DNA of 64,000 nucleotides from Acidobacteriaceae bacterium (lineage in GTDB: Bacteria; Acidobacteriota; Terriglobia; Terriglobales; Acidobacteriaceae). The stretch lies in assembly GCA_003165075.1 (NCBI GenBank), contig PLSM01000167.1, positions 122,994 to 186,993 on the forward strand, written 5' to 3'. The notes under the pieces were generated by a model. The model saw only the letters and a list, made by a program, of their open reading frames with translations, was not told the origin of the DNA and did no database searches. How positions within the stretch are numbered: position 1 is the stretch's first letter; every line of letters starts with the position of its first letter. The translations under genes and the position numbers were made by a program. Below, piece by piece: positions 1 through 9,035 of the stretch.

Positions 1-696
1 GCCAACCTGCTGGCGAGTGCGGCCAACGATTGGAATGTGCACATGGTGGCCGGGCTGGCGCTGCGCGGCGATGGCATGTACGAGGAGGCGCTGGTGCAGT
101 TCAGCCGGGCGCTGAAGCTGAACCCGGCAAACGCGGCGATTCTCTACAATCACCGTGCCCGCGTGTATCACTACCAGAACCAGATCGAGCTGGCCGGTGA
201 CGAGTTGGAAAAAGGCCTGGCCCTGGAGCCGCGCCATCCGCTGCTGCGCACCTCGGCCGGCTACCAGCAAATGCGCATGGGTAATCTGACGGCGGCCATC
301 GAGATTCTGGAAGGCGTGATCCGCGACGACGAGTTGATGCGCATCGCGGTGCCTACGCTGGCGATGTGCTATGTGCAACAGGGCGAACGCGCCCACGCCG
401 CCGCGCTGCTGAAAGACGATACCCTGGCCGCGGCCGAGGCGGACAGCGAGATGGCCTACCGGCTGGCGACTTACTTTGCCGTCGAGGGCGACTCCAGCGA
501 AGCACTGCACTGGCTGCGCCGCGCTATCTACCTGGGCAACGAGAACTATCCGTGGTTCCAGAAAAACCCGGGGTGGAACAACCTGCGCACCAACGCGGAC
601 TTCGAGCGCATCCTGGAAGATTTGAAGAAGAGCTTCCGCAAGAACCAGAAGACGTGGAAGCGGCTGCTGGAACAGGTGCCGCCGGAGGGGGAGTAG
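1..696 (+). CDS. TPR-repeat protein, C-terminal part (5' end outside window)
   Basis: The reading frame is already open at base 1, so the gene begins upstream; the GTG at 37 is an internal codon. The visible 231 residues are helical tetratricopeptide repeats, for example the stretch YEEALVQFSRALKLNPANA followed by repeats ending in LEPRHP. The tail has a WFQKNPGWNNLR..FERIL segment, which I associate with C-terminal TPR regions of large acidobacterial regulators such as Ser/Thr kinases or CadC-like winged-helix proteins. TPR domains mediate protein-protein contacts. The N-terminal effector domain cannot be seen, so the function of the whole protein is unknown. Confidence 0.85.
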   Translation, partial: ANLLASAANDWNVHMVAGLALRGDGMYEEALVQFSRALKLNPANAAILYNHRARVYHYQNQIELAGDELEKGLALEPRHPLLRTSAGYQQMRMGNLTAAIEILEGVIRDDELMRIAVPTLAMCYVQQGERAHAAALLKDDTLAAAEADSEMAYRLATYFAVEGDSSEALHWLRRAIYLGNENYPWFQKNPGWNNLRTNADFERILEDLKKSFRKNQKTWKRLLEQVPPEGE

Positions 697-792
697 GATT
701 TCTTCGCGAGCGGAATGTGCCAGCGATCGCCCGGATTCTTAAAGCGGGCTGGCTGACGGCGCAAGAGTCGAGAGAATGGAAGGCGGCCGAGG

Positions 793-1251
793 GTGTTAGT
801 GCCTGCGTTCATACATGCCGCGCTGAAAGTGGCGGGTCTGTTAATTTTTGACCCGCTGTTTACGTTCAGGTGGCCGAGTTATGTTCTATTCGGATTGATC
901 TATACCGCCCTTGTCTTCCGCGGGGAGTTTTCCAGGAAGAGCGCTCTGATATTTTCCAAGCAGAACGTCCAGCCCATGTCTGCTGTTCTCGTGACTCACG
1001 CGGTATTTCTGTCGATTGTCTTCGGATTTATTAATCTCCTGTCACATTTGGAGCCTCATCTCCCGGATTGGATGTCGAATAACATCGGGAAAGGCTCGAC
1101 ACTTTATGATTTCCTGGTTCTTGTGGCGTTGGTTATTTTGGACCGCATTGAATTTCGATGGATTTATCTGGAGTCCGGAGCGGACACCTCCAAGACCAAG
1201 ACTAAGACCAAGGCCAACTCGTCCGATTCGTCAGTAATTAAGACAGAATGA
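793..1251 (+). CDS. hypothetical membrane protein
   Basis: A 152-residue protein starting at GTG (793), with a second GTG at 799. Hydrophobic segments lie at about residues 5-24, 28-43, 60-83 and 100-122, suggesting four membrane passes. The C-terminal tail is hydrophilic and rich in Lys, Thr and Ser. I do not recognise the family. It lies about 100 bp after the TPR gene on the same strand and is convergent with malic enzyme. Coding status is supported by its length and hydrophobic pattern and by the lack of a better ORF here, but the start is weakly supported. Confidence 0.6.
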   Translation: MLVPAFIHAALKVAGLLIFDPLFTFRWPSYVLFGLIYTALVFRGEFSRKSALIFSKQNVQPMSAVLVTHAVFLSIVFGFINLLSHLEPHLPDWMSNNIGKGSTLYDFLVLVALVILDRIEFRWIYLESGADTSKTKTKTKANSSDSSVIKTE

Positions 1252-1282
1252 TTTCCCGGCTACCCAAGGTCGGTGCTTTTGG

Positions 1283-2995
1283 TCAACGTACCCTTTCATA
1301 CGGGTGATAGACCGGTTCCCACACATAGTCGCGGAGTTGGGCGCTTAGTGTCGTTTCGCCCGGCAATTCAGCCACTGCTTCTGCAATCGCTTGTTGGCCG
1401 ACGGCTTCGGCGACTACGAGACTGACCTTGCGGGAGTCGGCGATGGGCGGCAGAAGCGCGGCGCACTTGTCTTGGCGTGCGGGAGACAGCGCAGCGAGCG
1501 CCTTGGCGGCGGCCATAATCATCCCGTCGGTCACGCGGCGGGCGCGGCTCACGAGAATTCCGAGAGCGAGGCCGGGAAAGATGTAAGAGTTGTTGACCTG
1601 GGCGATGTGCACCATCCGGCCATCGAACTCGACCGGTGCGTAGGGGCTGCCGGTGCCGATGAGCGCCCGGCCCTCAGTCCATTGCAGCAGGTCGGCGGGC
1701 ACGGCTTCAGACTTCGAGGTGGGATTGGAGAGAGGAAAGATGATGGGGCGCGGCGAGTGGGAGGCCATCGCGCGCACGATCTCCTGCGTGAATGCGCCGG
1801 CCTGGGCTGAGACGCCGACCAGCGCCGTCACCCTGGCGTTGCGGACCACATCGAGTAGCGAGATGTCGTCTGCCCCGGCCAGTTTCCAGCCGGCCACGTC
1901 CGTTCTCTTGCGCGCCAGAGGCAGCTGGTCAGGGCGCATTCCCTTGCATCCCTCGACGAGCAGGCCATAGCGATTGAAGGCATAGATGCGGCAGCGGGCC
2001 TGTTCATCGCTGAGGCCTTCTTCTTTCATAGCAGCGATAAGAAGATTGACGATGCCGATGCCTGCCGCGCCGGAACCGAACATGGCGATGGTCTGCTCCT
2101 GGAGCGGAATGCCGGTGGCGTGGATTGCGGCGAGCAGCGTCGCGGTGGTTACGGCAGCGGTTCCCTGAATGTCGTCGTTGAAAGAGCAGAGCCGGTGGCG
2201 ATAGCGGTCGAGCAGGCGCGATGCATTGGAGCCCGCGAAGTCCTCCCACTGTAAAAGAATGTGCGGCCAACGGCGCTCGACGGCAGAGACGAAGGCTTCG
2301 ACGAAGTCGTCGTACTGCTGCCCGCGGATGCGATGGTGCTGCCAGCCGATATAGATGGGGTCGTTGAACAGGGCCTGGTTATCGGTGCCCACGTCGAGCA
2401 GGATGGGCAGGCAGTGCTCCGGGGGAATGCCGCCGAGAGCGGTATAGAGAGCCATTTTGCCGATAGGAATGCCAATGCCGCCGGCGCCCTGATCGCCGAG
2501 GCCGAGGATGCGCTCGCCGTCGCTGACCACGATGCAGCGCACATCGTCATAGCGCGGGTCGGCGAGCATCTGCTGCATGCGATGCTGGTTGGGATAGCTG
2601 ATAAAGAGGCCACGGGGCCGGCGCCAGATTTCGCTGAAGCGCTGGCAGCCTTCGCCCACCGCGGGGGTGTAGACGATGGGCAACAATTCCTCAACATTGT
2701 GCGCAATGAGGGAGTAGAAGAGGGTCTCGTTGTTGTCCTGCAGATCGCGCATGTTGCTGTACTTGCCGAACGCGGTGGGGCGGCTGTCAAGGACCCGCTT
2801 GCGGCGTTCGCGCTGGTCTTCGAGAGTCCCGACGTGGGGCGGGAGCAGGCCATGGAGTGCGAAGGCATCGCGCTCTTCTTCAGTGAAGGCGGTACCCTTG
2901 TTGAGGCGGGGATTCAGCAGCAGTTCGTAGCCGGAAAGGCGGGTACGAACTGCTGCAGGATGGATCGGCTGGGACGCCGAAGGTTCTGCACTCAC
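1283..2995 (-). CDS. maeA: NAD-dependent malic enzyme
   Basis: Oxidatively decarboxylates malate to pyruvate with reduction of NAD(P), in the cytoplasm. The 570 residues match the long bacterial/eukaryotic malic enzyme family (E. coli MaeA is about 565). Visible motifs are YTPAVGEGC with the catalytic Tyr at about 109, GLGDQGAGGIGIPIGK with the catalytic Lys at about 180, WEDFAGSNA with the metal-binding Glu-Asp pair, the Rossmann glycine motif FGSGAAGIG at about 310, and SNPTSKSEA near the C-terminus. NAD rather than NADP preference is inferred from similarity to MaeA. The gene stands alone, tail-to-tail with the small membrane protein. Confidence 0.95.
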   Translation of the reverse strand: MSAEPSASQPIHPAAVRTRLSGYELLLNPRLNKGTAFTEEERDAFALHGLLPPHVGTLEDQRERRKRVLDSRPTAFGKYSNMRDLQDNNETLFYSLIAHNVEELLPIVYTPAVGEGCQRFSEIWRRPRGLFISYPNQHRMQQMLADPRYDDVRCIVVSDGERILGLGDQGAGGIGIPIGKMALYTALGGIPPEHCLPILLDVGTDNQALFNDPIYIGWQHHRIRGQQYDDFVEAFVSAVERRWPHILLQWEDFAGSNASRLLDRYRHRLCSFNDDIQGTAAVTTATLLAAIHATGIPLQEQTIAMFGSGAAGIGIVNLLIAAMKEEGLSDEQARCRIYAFNRYGLLVEGCKGMRPDQLPLARKRTDVAGWKLAGADDISLLDVVRNARVTALVGVSAQAGAFTQEIVRAMASHSPRPIIFPLSNPTSKSEAVPADLLQWTEGRALIGTGSPYAPVEFDGRMVHIAQVNNSYIFPGLALGILVSRARRVTDGMIMAAAKALAALSPARQDKCAALLPPIADSRKVSLVVAEAVGQQAIAEAVAELPGETTLSAQLRDYVWEPVYHPYERVR

Positions 2996-3052
2996 TCGAA
3001 AATTCTCCTGTAGTCCGACCCTGCCGCGACTACGCCGGGAAAGAACTTGATT

Positions 3053-5212
3053 CTATTCCTCGATGATAGCCAAGTCCCATGGCGCCAGGGTTAATTGCTG
3101 CGTGTGCGCGACAGGCTTGCCATCGAGCAGGTTGGTACCCGCGCCGTAGGAGTATGCCGCCACGACTGGCGCGCCAGAGTAGTTGAAGTAGTAGTGAATG
3201 CGCTTACCCAAGCGGTTGACGCCGTGCTGCACGTGGACCGCAGCAGGCAGTTGCTGGTCGGGGCCAGTGAGACCGGCCTTCTGCAACGCGCTTTTGAGTA
3301 CCGCTGTTTGCAGCGCATCGCTGAGATAAGTGCCCTCGTAGAGCAGCGTGCCCGCGCCAAAGTCATTTTCAGTGATGGCAGGCCATTTTCCAAAGAAAGG
3401 GTGATCGTAGTAGGCGATCGCTTTCGCGTGCTCGGGCATGAGGAATTCAGCCCAATGGTCGACCTTGTTTTCGTCGCCGGCGTGGAAGGGATCGCCCTTG
3501 AGCGCCAGGGGATGCTCGAGGTTGGAGAACTCCTGATAGCTGAAACCGGCGGCCTCGCGCAGCGGGCCAGGCGCGCGGACCCAGCGCACCGCGGAGTTCT
3601 CGTTGGCGAATCCACTCTTGAAGGTCATGACCACGTGGCCGCCGTTCTTTACGTAATCGGAGATGCGCTGGAGCAACGCGTCGTCGGAGATGTAGAGCGC
3701 AGGCACGATGAGCAGTTTGTAAGCAGAGAAGTCCTGCGTCGTGGGGAAAACGAAGTCGGAGCCAATGTTGAGGTCGTACAGCGAGCGGTGCATCTGCTTG
3801 ACCAGAGAGTTGTAGTCGGCGGTAGAGCGGCCCGGAAGCCAAGGCATGGATGCGTTGGAGGTGAAGGGCATGAAGCTGATGGCGTTGTACGAGTCGCGGC
3901 TCCACAAGATGGCGACCTGGTTGTGAATCTTGAGGCCGACGAGATGGGGGCCGACTTTCTGGAGTTCGTGGGCGGTGCGGCCCACCTCGGCATAAGCGCG
4001 GTTGGGCTCGAGATCGTGGGAGAGCACACCCTTCCAATAGGTTTCCTGGTTGGCGGCGATGGAAGCCCAGTGCCAGTACTCGACCATGTTGGCGCCATTA
4101 GAGAGATGGGTGTAAACGTCCTCGCGCATCTGGCCGTCGTAGGGCGGGAACTGGAAGGCCGAGCTCCAGTCGGTGGTTTGGGCGTTGGTTTCGGTGATCA
4201 GGAAATTGGAGTGCTTAAGGGAACGCGTAAAGTCGCCCTGGATGGACTGCGTTGCCCCATCGTAATGATCCTGAGTTCCGTGGTAGATGTTGTCGGCGGG
4301 AATGTCGAGAGACTCGGCGATGGCCTCCTCGTTGACGTCGGGGCGCATCGTGCTGCCATAGTCGGTAGTGACGAACTGGCGCGGGCCGGCACATTCACGC
4401 ACCAGCGCGGCCTGCCAGTGGAGAAAGTCAGTGACGCGCATCTGACTCCAGCGGGTCCATTCAAGTTTGTAGCCGGTGGAGATGGTGCCGTCGCGAGTGG
4501 GCAGGTCTTCCCATGTATGCAGGTTTTCGCCCCAGTAGTTAAGGAACCACGCCTTGCTGAGCGCCTCGGGGGTGACGAACTTCTTTTCAAGGTAATGCTG
4601 GAAACCGATGAAGACGTCGGGATTGGCGGCGCCGTAGCTGCTGGTCTCGTTGTCGAGCTGCCAGCCGATGACGGTGGGGTTGTCCTTGTAGTGGGCCACG
4701 ATGTGGCGGATTAGGCGCTCGGCATAGAAGCGGTAGGCGGGCGAATCGGTGTCCATGTTCTGGCGCATGCCGTAGGAGTTTTCGCGGCCGTCAGGATAGC
4801 GGGCCAAGATCTCAGGGTGCTGGTGGGCCATCCAGGCGGGCAGCGAATAAGTGGGAGTGCCGAGGATGACCTTAATGCCAGCCTTGCCCATAGCGCCGAC
4901 CACGCGATCCATCCAGGCGTAGTCGAATTGTCCGTCTTCGGGCTCCCACAGGCTCCACGTGGACTCGCCCATGCGGACCACGCTGAGACCGGCCGCCTTC
5001 ATCAACGAGACGTCCTTGTCGAGGCGGGCAACCTGATCTCCGGGCATGTACTCGTTGTAGTAGGCGGCACCGTAGAGCACGGTGGGGAAGTCGAGCGCTT
5101 GAGCGACCTCGGGCGACGGGATACCTGGGCTGGACTGCTGCGCGGCGGCTGCGGCGGCTATCAGAACCGTTGTTGCCAGTAGTGAAAGAAAGCGTTTGCT
5201 CCAAACTGACAT
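3053..5212 (-). CDS. secreted beta-galactosidase, glycoside hydrolase family 42
   Basis: Hydrolyses terminal beta-galactosides, probably in the periplasm or outside the cell. The 719 residues begin with a clear signal peptide (basic start, hydrophobic core at 9-24, AAAAQQ cleavage region). The GH42 TIM barrel follows: MGESTWSLWEPEDG at about 81-94, the general acid/base Glu189 in GWQLDNE, and the likely nucleophile Glu340 in FLITETN. A class I glutamine amidotransferase-like trimerisation domain occupies about 420-620, as is normal for GH42. Most GH42 enzymes are cytoplasmic, so the signal peptide marks an exported form. No sugar transporter is adjacent. Confidence 0.93.
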   Translation of the reverse strand: MSVWSKRFLSLLATTVLIAAAAAAQQSSPGIPSPEVAQALDFPTVLYGAAYYNEYMPGDQVARLDKDVSLMKAAGLSVVRMGESTWSLWEPEDGQFDYAWMDRVVGAMGKAGIKVILGTPTYSLPAWMAHQHPEILARYPDGRENSYGMRQNMDTDSPAYRFYAERLIRHIVAHYKDNPTVIGWQLDNETSSYGAANPDVFIGFQHYLEKKFVTPEALSKAWFLNYWGENLHTWEDLPTRDGTISTGYKLEWTRWSQMRVTDFLHWQAALVRECAGPRQFVTTDYGSTMRPDVNEEAIAESLDIPADNIYHGTQDHYDGATQSIQGDFTRSLKHSNFLITETNAQTTDWSSAFQFPPYDGQMREDVYTHLSNGANMVEYWHWASIAANQETYWKGVLSHDLEPNRAYAEVGRTAHELQKVGPHLVGLKIHNQVAILWSRDSYNAISFMPFTSNASMPWLPGRSTADYNSLVKQMHRSLYDLNIGSDFVFPTTQDFSAYKLLIVPALYISDDALLQRISDYVKNGGHVVMTFKSGFANENSAVRWVRAPGPLREAAGFSYQEFSNLEHPLALKGDPFHAGDENKVDHWAEFLMPEHAKAIAYYDHPFFGKWPAITENDFGAGTLLYEGTYLSDALQTAVLKSALQKAGLTGPDQQLPAAVHVQHGVNRLGKRIHYYFNYSGAPVVAAYSYGAGTNLLDGKPVAHTQQLTLAPWDLAIIEE

Positions 5213-5272
5213 AATTCGTCCTCTTCCTTCATAAGAAATGCCCTGTAGAGCGGAACATTCATCAGAACACTT

Positions 5273-6391
5273 CTACTCGAAAGTGAGCAAGACGATCTCG
5301 GAATGAGTGCCTACGCGCATGGGCGGACCCCAGCTTCCGGCCCCGCTGGATGTGTAGACCTGCATGCCGCCAAAATGCTGCAGGCCGTAAGTGAACTTGC
5401 CAAACGCGCGGCGCGTGATCCAACTGAAGGGGAAGACCTGGCCGCCGTGGGTGTGGCCGGAGAGTTGCAGACTCACTCCTGCTTGTTCGGCGATGGGCAG
5501 GCGGTGCGGGACATGGTTGAGCAGGATGCCGGCCGTGCCGTTCAGGTGCAGGCTCTGAAGAAAGTTTCGCAGGCGGATGGGGTCATTGGAATGACCATAG
5601 GGCACACCCACAATCTGCAGGCCATCAACCACGGCGCGCTCGTTTTCAAGTATGTGGAAGCCGGCGCGACGGAGGGCCTCGGTGTAGTGGGAAGAGCCGC
5701 CGAACAGCTCATGGTTGCCAGGAACAAAGTAAATGCCCAGTGGTGGAGAAAGTTCGAAGAGGGGAGCGGCAATGACGTCGGGATTGGCATGCGTGCCGTC
5801 AAAGACGTCACCGGGCAGGAAAATAATGTCAGGATTGAGGCGGCTGACCATATCCGCGATGCGCCGGGCAAAGCGCACCCCGTTTATATTGCCCAGATGC
5901 AGGTCGCTGGCAAGGAGAGCCGTTCGACCACGCCAGGACGGGGGCAGGTTCGCAAGCCGGATTGCCACGCGACGAACGCGCACCCAGCGGGCGTTCAAGA
6001 TGCCGTAGATACTGGTCAGCACCGCCAAGCAGAGGAGAATCTCGGCAAGGTAGGGGCGGGCCTGCATGTGTGCCGTACCGGGAAGCAGGACGAGGAGCAC
6101 AAAATCGGCCAGCCAGCCAAGGCAGGCAGCGTAGAAAAGAAAATTAAGCAGGCCCAGCCAGACACCGGCGATTTGATAGATGAGTGCGACCAGCCAATTT
6201 GAATAGCGAAAGCCGAGCAGCGCGGCCACCATAAAGCTGACCGACAGCAGGGCGAGCACGATGCGCAGATGGAGATCGGCGGCTGGACCGAGCGGCCACC
6301 AGAACTCGATCCAGGTGTAATAGAGGAGCCAGTGGGCAAGACATAGTAAGGACTGGACAACCAAGATGCCCAGGATAGGCCACGCTTTCAA
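5273..6391 (-). CDS. membrane-anchored metallophosphoesterase
   Basis: A 372-residue protein with about four hydrophobic segments in the first 130 residues followed by a calcineurin-like phosphoesterase domain. The metal ligands are all visible in order: SDLHLGN, GDVFDG, GNHELFGG, LNHVPH and GHTHGGQ. This architecture resembles the YaeI/YkuE-type metallophosphoesterases, some of which act on lipid-linked substrates such as UDP-diacylglucosamine or phospholipid head groups; the substrate here is not known. It is divergent from hemW with an 87-bp gap that must hold both promoters. Confidence 0.9.
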   Translation of the reverse strand: MKAWPILGILVVQSLLCLAHWLLYYTWIEFWWPLGPAADLHLRIVLALLSVSFMVAALLGFRYSNWLVALIYQIAGVWLGLLNFLFYAACLGWLADFVLLVLLPGTAHMQARPYLAEILLCLAVLTSIYGILNARWVRVRRVAIRLANLPPSWRGRTALLASDLHLGNINGVRFARRIADMVSRLNPDIIFLPGDVFDGTHANPDVIAAPLFELSPPLGIYFVPGNHELFGGSSHYTEALRRAGFHILENERAVVDGLQIVGVPYGHSNDPIRLRNFLQSLHLNGTAGILLNHVPHRLPIAEQAGVSLQLSGHTHGGQVFPFSWITRRAFGKFTYGLQHFGGMQVYTSSGAGSWGPPMRVGTHSEIVLLTFE

Positions 6392-6478
6392 GGCAGAACT
6401 CCTTATCTAATTTTGGCATGAGCCGGGCCGGGTGGAGGCGGACAGGGCGGACCCGGAGCACGTGAAAGAATCACTTTT

Positions 6479-7711
6479 ATGGCAGGTTCGCAGGACGACA
6501 GGCTCGGCCTCTACATCTCGATTCCGTTTTGCCGCTCCAAGTGCACCTATTGCAACTTTGCGTCGGGAGTCTATCCGGCGAGCGACCACGAGCGCTATGT
6601 GGACCGGGTCATCGAGGACATGGCAGCGGCAGGGGCGTGGGCTGCGGGAATGGGGGTGGGTCTGCCGCGGCGGGTGGATACAGTCTACCTGGGCGGCGGA
6701 ACGCCCAGCCTGCTGGCGCCGGGACTGATTACGCGTTTGTTTGCAGCGCTGCGGGCGGAGTTTGTGTGGGAGCCGGACGCCGAGGTTACGGTGGAGTGCG
6801 CGCCGGGCCAACTGGGGGATGGCTCGTTGGAAGCGCTGGCGGCGCAGGGCGTTAACCGCGTGAGCCTGGGTGTGCAGTCGTTCATCGACCGCGAGGCGCG
6901 GGTGAGCGGGCGGCTGCACACGCGGGCAGTGGTCATGGACGACCTGCGCCGGCTGCGCGCGGCCGGCATTACCAACCTGAACCTGGACCTGATTGCCGGG
7001 TTGGCAGGCCAGACCAGTGCTTCGTGGGAGGAATCGCTGGCGGTGCTGATCGACACGGGGGCGCCCCATGCCAGTGTCTACATGTTGGAGGTGGATGAGG
7101 ATTCCCGGCTGGGGCGTGAGATGCTGGCCGGCGGCGCACGCTACCACGCCGGGCTGGTTCCCAGCGACGATGCGATTGCGGGGATGTACGAGAGGGCAGT
7201 CGACCGGCTGGTCAGCGCCGGACTGCAGCAGTACGAAATCTCCAATTTTGGGCGTCGCGGCTTTCACTCCCGCCACAATCTGCGCTACTGGCAAAGGCGA
7301 CCCTACCTGGGGCTGGGGCTGGATGCTTCGTCGATGCTGCGGGAAGCTGACGGGCCGGGGCCTGGCTACGTGTTGCGGGCGACGACGACCGACGACCTGA
7401 AGGTGTATCTTGCGGGGCCGGAAACGGCGGAGACAGCGTGGCTTTCGCCCCAGCGGCAGCATGAAGAGGCGTGGTTCCTAGGACTAAGGCTGAATGCGGG
7501 GGTGCAGCCGGCGGGGCTGCGGCAGGAGTTTGGTCCGGAGCCGGTGGCGCGGGCAATGGAGACGGTTGGGCGGCTGGCGGAGAGCGGCCTGCTGACTTCA
7601 GACGGCGAAACTGTGCGGTTGACTGCGCGAGGGAGACTGCTCTCGAACGACGTGTTCCAGGAGTTTCTGGAGACCGCCGCAGAAGAGAGCGAAGTGGGGC
7701 CTGGGGCTTAG
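6479..7711 (+). CDS. hemW: radical SAM heme chaperone HemW
   Basis: HemW binds heme and inserts it into respiratory enzymes; many homologues have been misannotated as oxygen-independent coproporphyrinogen oxidase. The 410 residues start with LYISIPFC and carry the radical SAM motif CRSKCTYCNF. A Phe follows the third Cys, where true coproporphyrinogen dehydrogenase has a further Cys, which favours HemW. YLGGGTPSLL (SAM binding), YEISNFG and HNLRYWQ are further HemW hallmarks. It is longer than the usual 370-390 residues, mainly through a short insertion after the first helix and a longer C-terminus. Confidence 0.92.
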   Translation: MAGSQDDRLGLYISIPFCRSKCTYCNFASGVYPASDHERYVDRVIEDMAAAGAWAAGMGVGLPRRVDTVYLGGGTPSLLAPGLITRLFAALRAEFVWEPDAEVTVECAPGQLGDGSLEALAAQGVNRVSLGVQSFIDREARVSGRLHTRAVVMDDLRRLRAAGITNLNLDLIAGLAGQTSASWEESLAVLIDTGAPHASVYMLEVDEDSRLGREMLAGGARYHAGLVPSDDAIAGMYERAVDRLVSAGLQQYEISNFGRRGFHSRHNLRYWQRRPYLGLGLDASSMLREADGPGPGYVLRATTTDDLKVYLAGPETAETAWLSPQRQHEEAWFLGLRLNAGVQPAGLRQEFGPEPVARAMETVGRLAESGLLTSDGETVRLTARGRLLSNDVFQEFLETAAEESEVGPGA

Positions 7712-7780
7712 GGTTCGTGGACACCCTCTCTTGCGGCAGTAAGAAGTCGTGAGGATTGGGCTCTCAGGATCGAACACCAG

Positions 7781-8794
7781 CTACCAGGCCAGTAATTCGT
7801 CGCCCGAACCGGCAGACAGGAAGGCGACCGGGGCGGCCTGGGTTTGGGGGTCGTCGCCGAAGCACTGGATGGAGTCCGGGCCGGTGTCTTTTGCCGCTTG
7901 CAAGGCCTGTTCGGCTTCGCGGAGAACCACCACCGGGGAGCGGCCTTCGCTGGACGCGATGCCGAAACAGGCCGAGAGGCGAATGGCGGCGCCTTCCAAG
8001 TGGAACGGCAGGGCAAAAACATCCACGCGCAACCGTTCGGCCAACATCATGGCGTTCATGGCTGCGCAACCGGGCAGAATCAATAGGAACTCGTCCTTGC
8101 CGGTTCGGCCGAACAGGTCGTAGCTGCGCAGCAGGCGGGCGGTGCGTTCCACCACCTGGCAGAGCAGGTCGTCGCAGGCATCCGTGCCCAGGCGCGAGTT
8201 CCAGTGTCCGAAGTCGTCGATGTCGAAGAGGATCAGACACAGGGAGGTCTTCATTCGCTGTACCCGGTCGGTTTCGCGGAAGAGCATGGCGAGCAGTGTG
8301 GCGCGGTTGTAGACCGCGGTGAGCGGGTCCATCTGCGCATTCAGCGCGGCGGCCTCGCGCAGTTGATCGAGTTCCCGCATGCGGTGGTGGGTGCGCAAAA
8401 CCATGTCGAGGCGCAGCCGCCAGCAGGGCGAGTCGATGGCGCGGGGGATCAGGTCGTCAATCACGCCTTCGGCGAGCCGGTCTCTCCATTCGGGAGTCAC
8501 GGTATCCGAAATCAGGACAATGGGGAAGCGGTGGCCGCCTGCCGAGGCGCGCACTGCCGCCAGAAGCTGCTCCACACTCATGCCGGGCTGGGCGGCTGCC
8601 AGGTTCACATCGAGCAGGACCAGGCTGGGCGGATGGGGAGCGGTGATGGCCGTGAGCGCGGTTTCGGGGGAGAGGACGATCTCCACATGCGCCCCGGAGG
8701 CGGTGAGCACCGGCTCCACAGCTTCAAGAAGAGCAGGTTCTTGCGAAGCGAGCAGGAAGGTAGGTTGGGTGGCGAGCAACTTCGAGGTCTCCAT
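7781..8794 (-). CDS. degenerate receiver-GGDEF protein
   Basis: A 337-residue two-domain protein. Residues 10-130 have the receiver fold with a retained Asp62 in LVLLDVNL, but the acidic pocket near the N-terminus reads LLASQE instead of the usual Asp pair, and the conserved Lys region reads IPRAID. Residues 165-310 form a diguanylate cyclase-like domain (MDPLTAVYNRATL, FDIDDFGHWN), but the signature is GKDEF at 232-236 instead of GG(D/E)EF. It may therefore bind nucleotide or partners without normal phosphorylation or cyclase activity, although catalytic activity cannot be excluded. It is the last minus-strand gene after mqnD, separated from it by a hairpin repeat. Confidence 0.85.
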   Translation of the reverse strand: METSKLLATQPTFLLASQEPALLEAVEPVLTASGAHVEIVLSPETALTAITAPHPPSLVLLDVNLAAAQPGMSVEQLLAAVRASAGGHRFPIVLISDTVTPEWRDRLAEGVIDDLIPRAIDSPCWRLRLDMVLRTHHRMRELDQLREAAALNAQMDPLTAVYNRATLLAMLFRETDRVQRMKTSLCLILFDIDDFGHWNSRLGTDACDDLLCQVVERTARLLRSYDLFGRTGKDEFLLILPGCAAMNAMMLAERLRVDVFALPFHLEGAAIRLSACFGIASSEGRSPVVVLREAEQALQAAKDTGPDSIQCFGDDPQTQAAPVAFLSAGSGDELLAW

Positions 8795-8947
8795 AGAAGA
8801 TGCATCGGCGATGATTAGAAAATATTCAGACAGGGCGAAGAGAATCTTGTGCCGCTGGAATGACCTTTGATGCGCAGTTTGCGCACCAATGTCATTAGAG
8901 CGTTCTTTGGCTTGACTGGCTACAGCCTAGATAGGCATCTGTGGTCT

Positions 8948-8987
8948 CCCATCCTTGCGGCAAAGACAAATACGCCGCAAGGATGGG
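8948..8987. repeat. intergenic palindrome, copy A of a dispersed family
   Basis: A perfect 13-bp inverted repeat: 8948-8960 (CCCATCCTTGCGG) pairs with 8975-8987, around a 14-base loop. The right arm runs on into GGCTCCCA. It lies between mqnD and the GGDEF-type gene. The CCCAYCCTT left edge and the GGGGCNCCCA right edge recur in at least four other intergenic hairpins in this window, so this looks like a REP-like element and not just a terminator, although it could still stop transcription. Confidence 0.75.
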
Positions 8988-9035
8988 GCTCCCATATCGG
9001 TACTAGATCATGGGGTCACGGATGTAAATGGGCGA

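Noticed and set aside
3095..4714. A 539-codon frame opposite the GH42 gene
   Set aside because: Antisense to the complete, domain-rich beta-galactosidase. The long open frame is a normal by-product of high GC at third positions.
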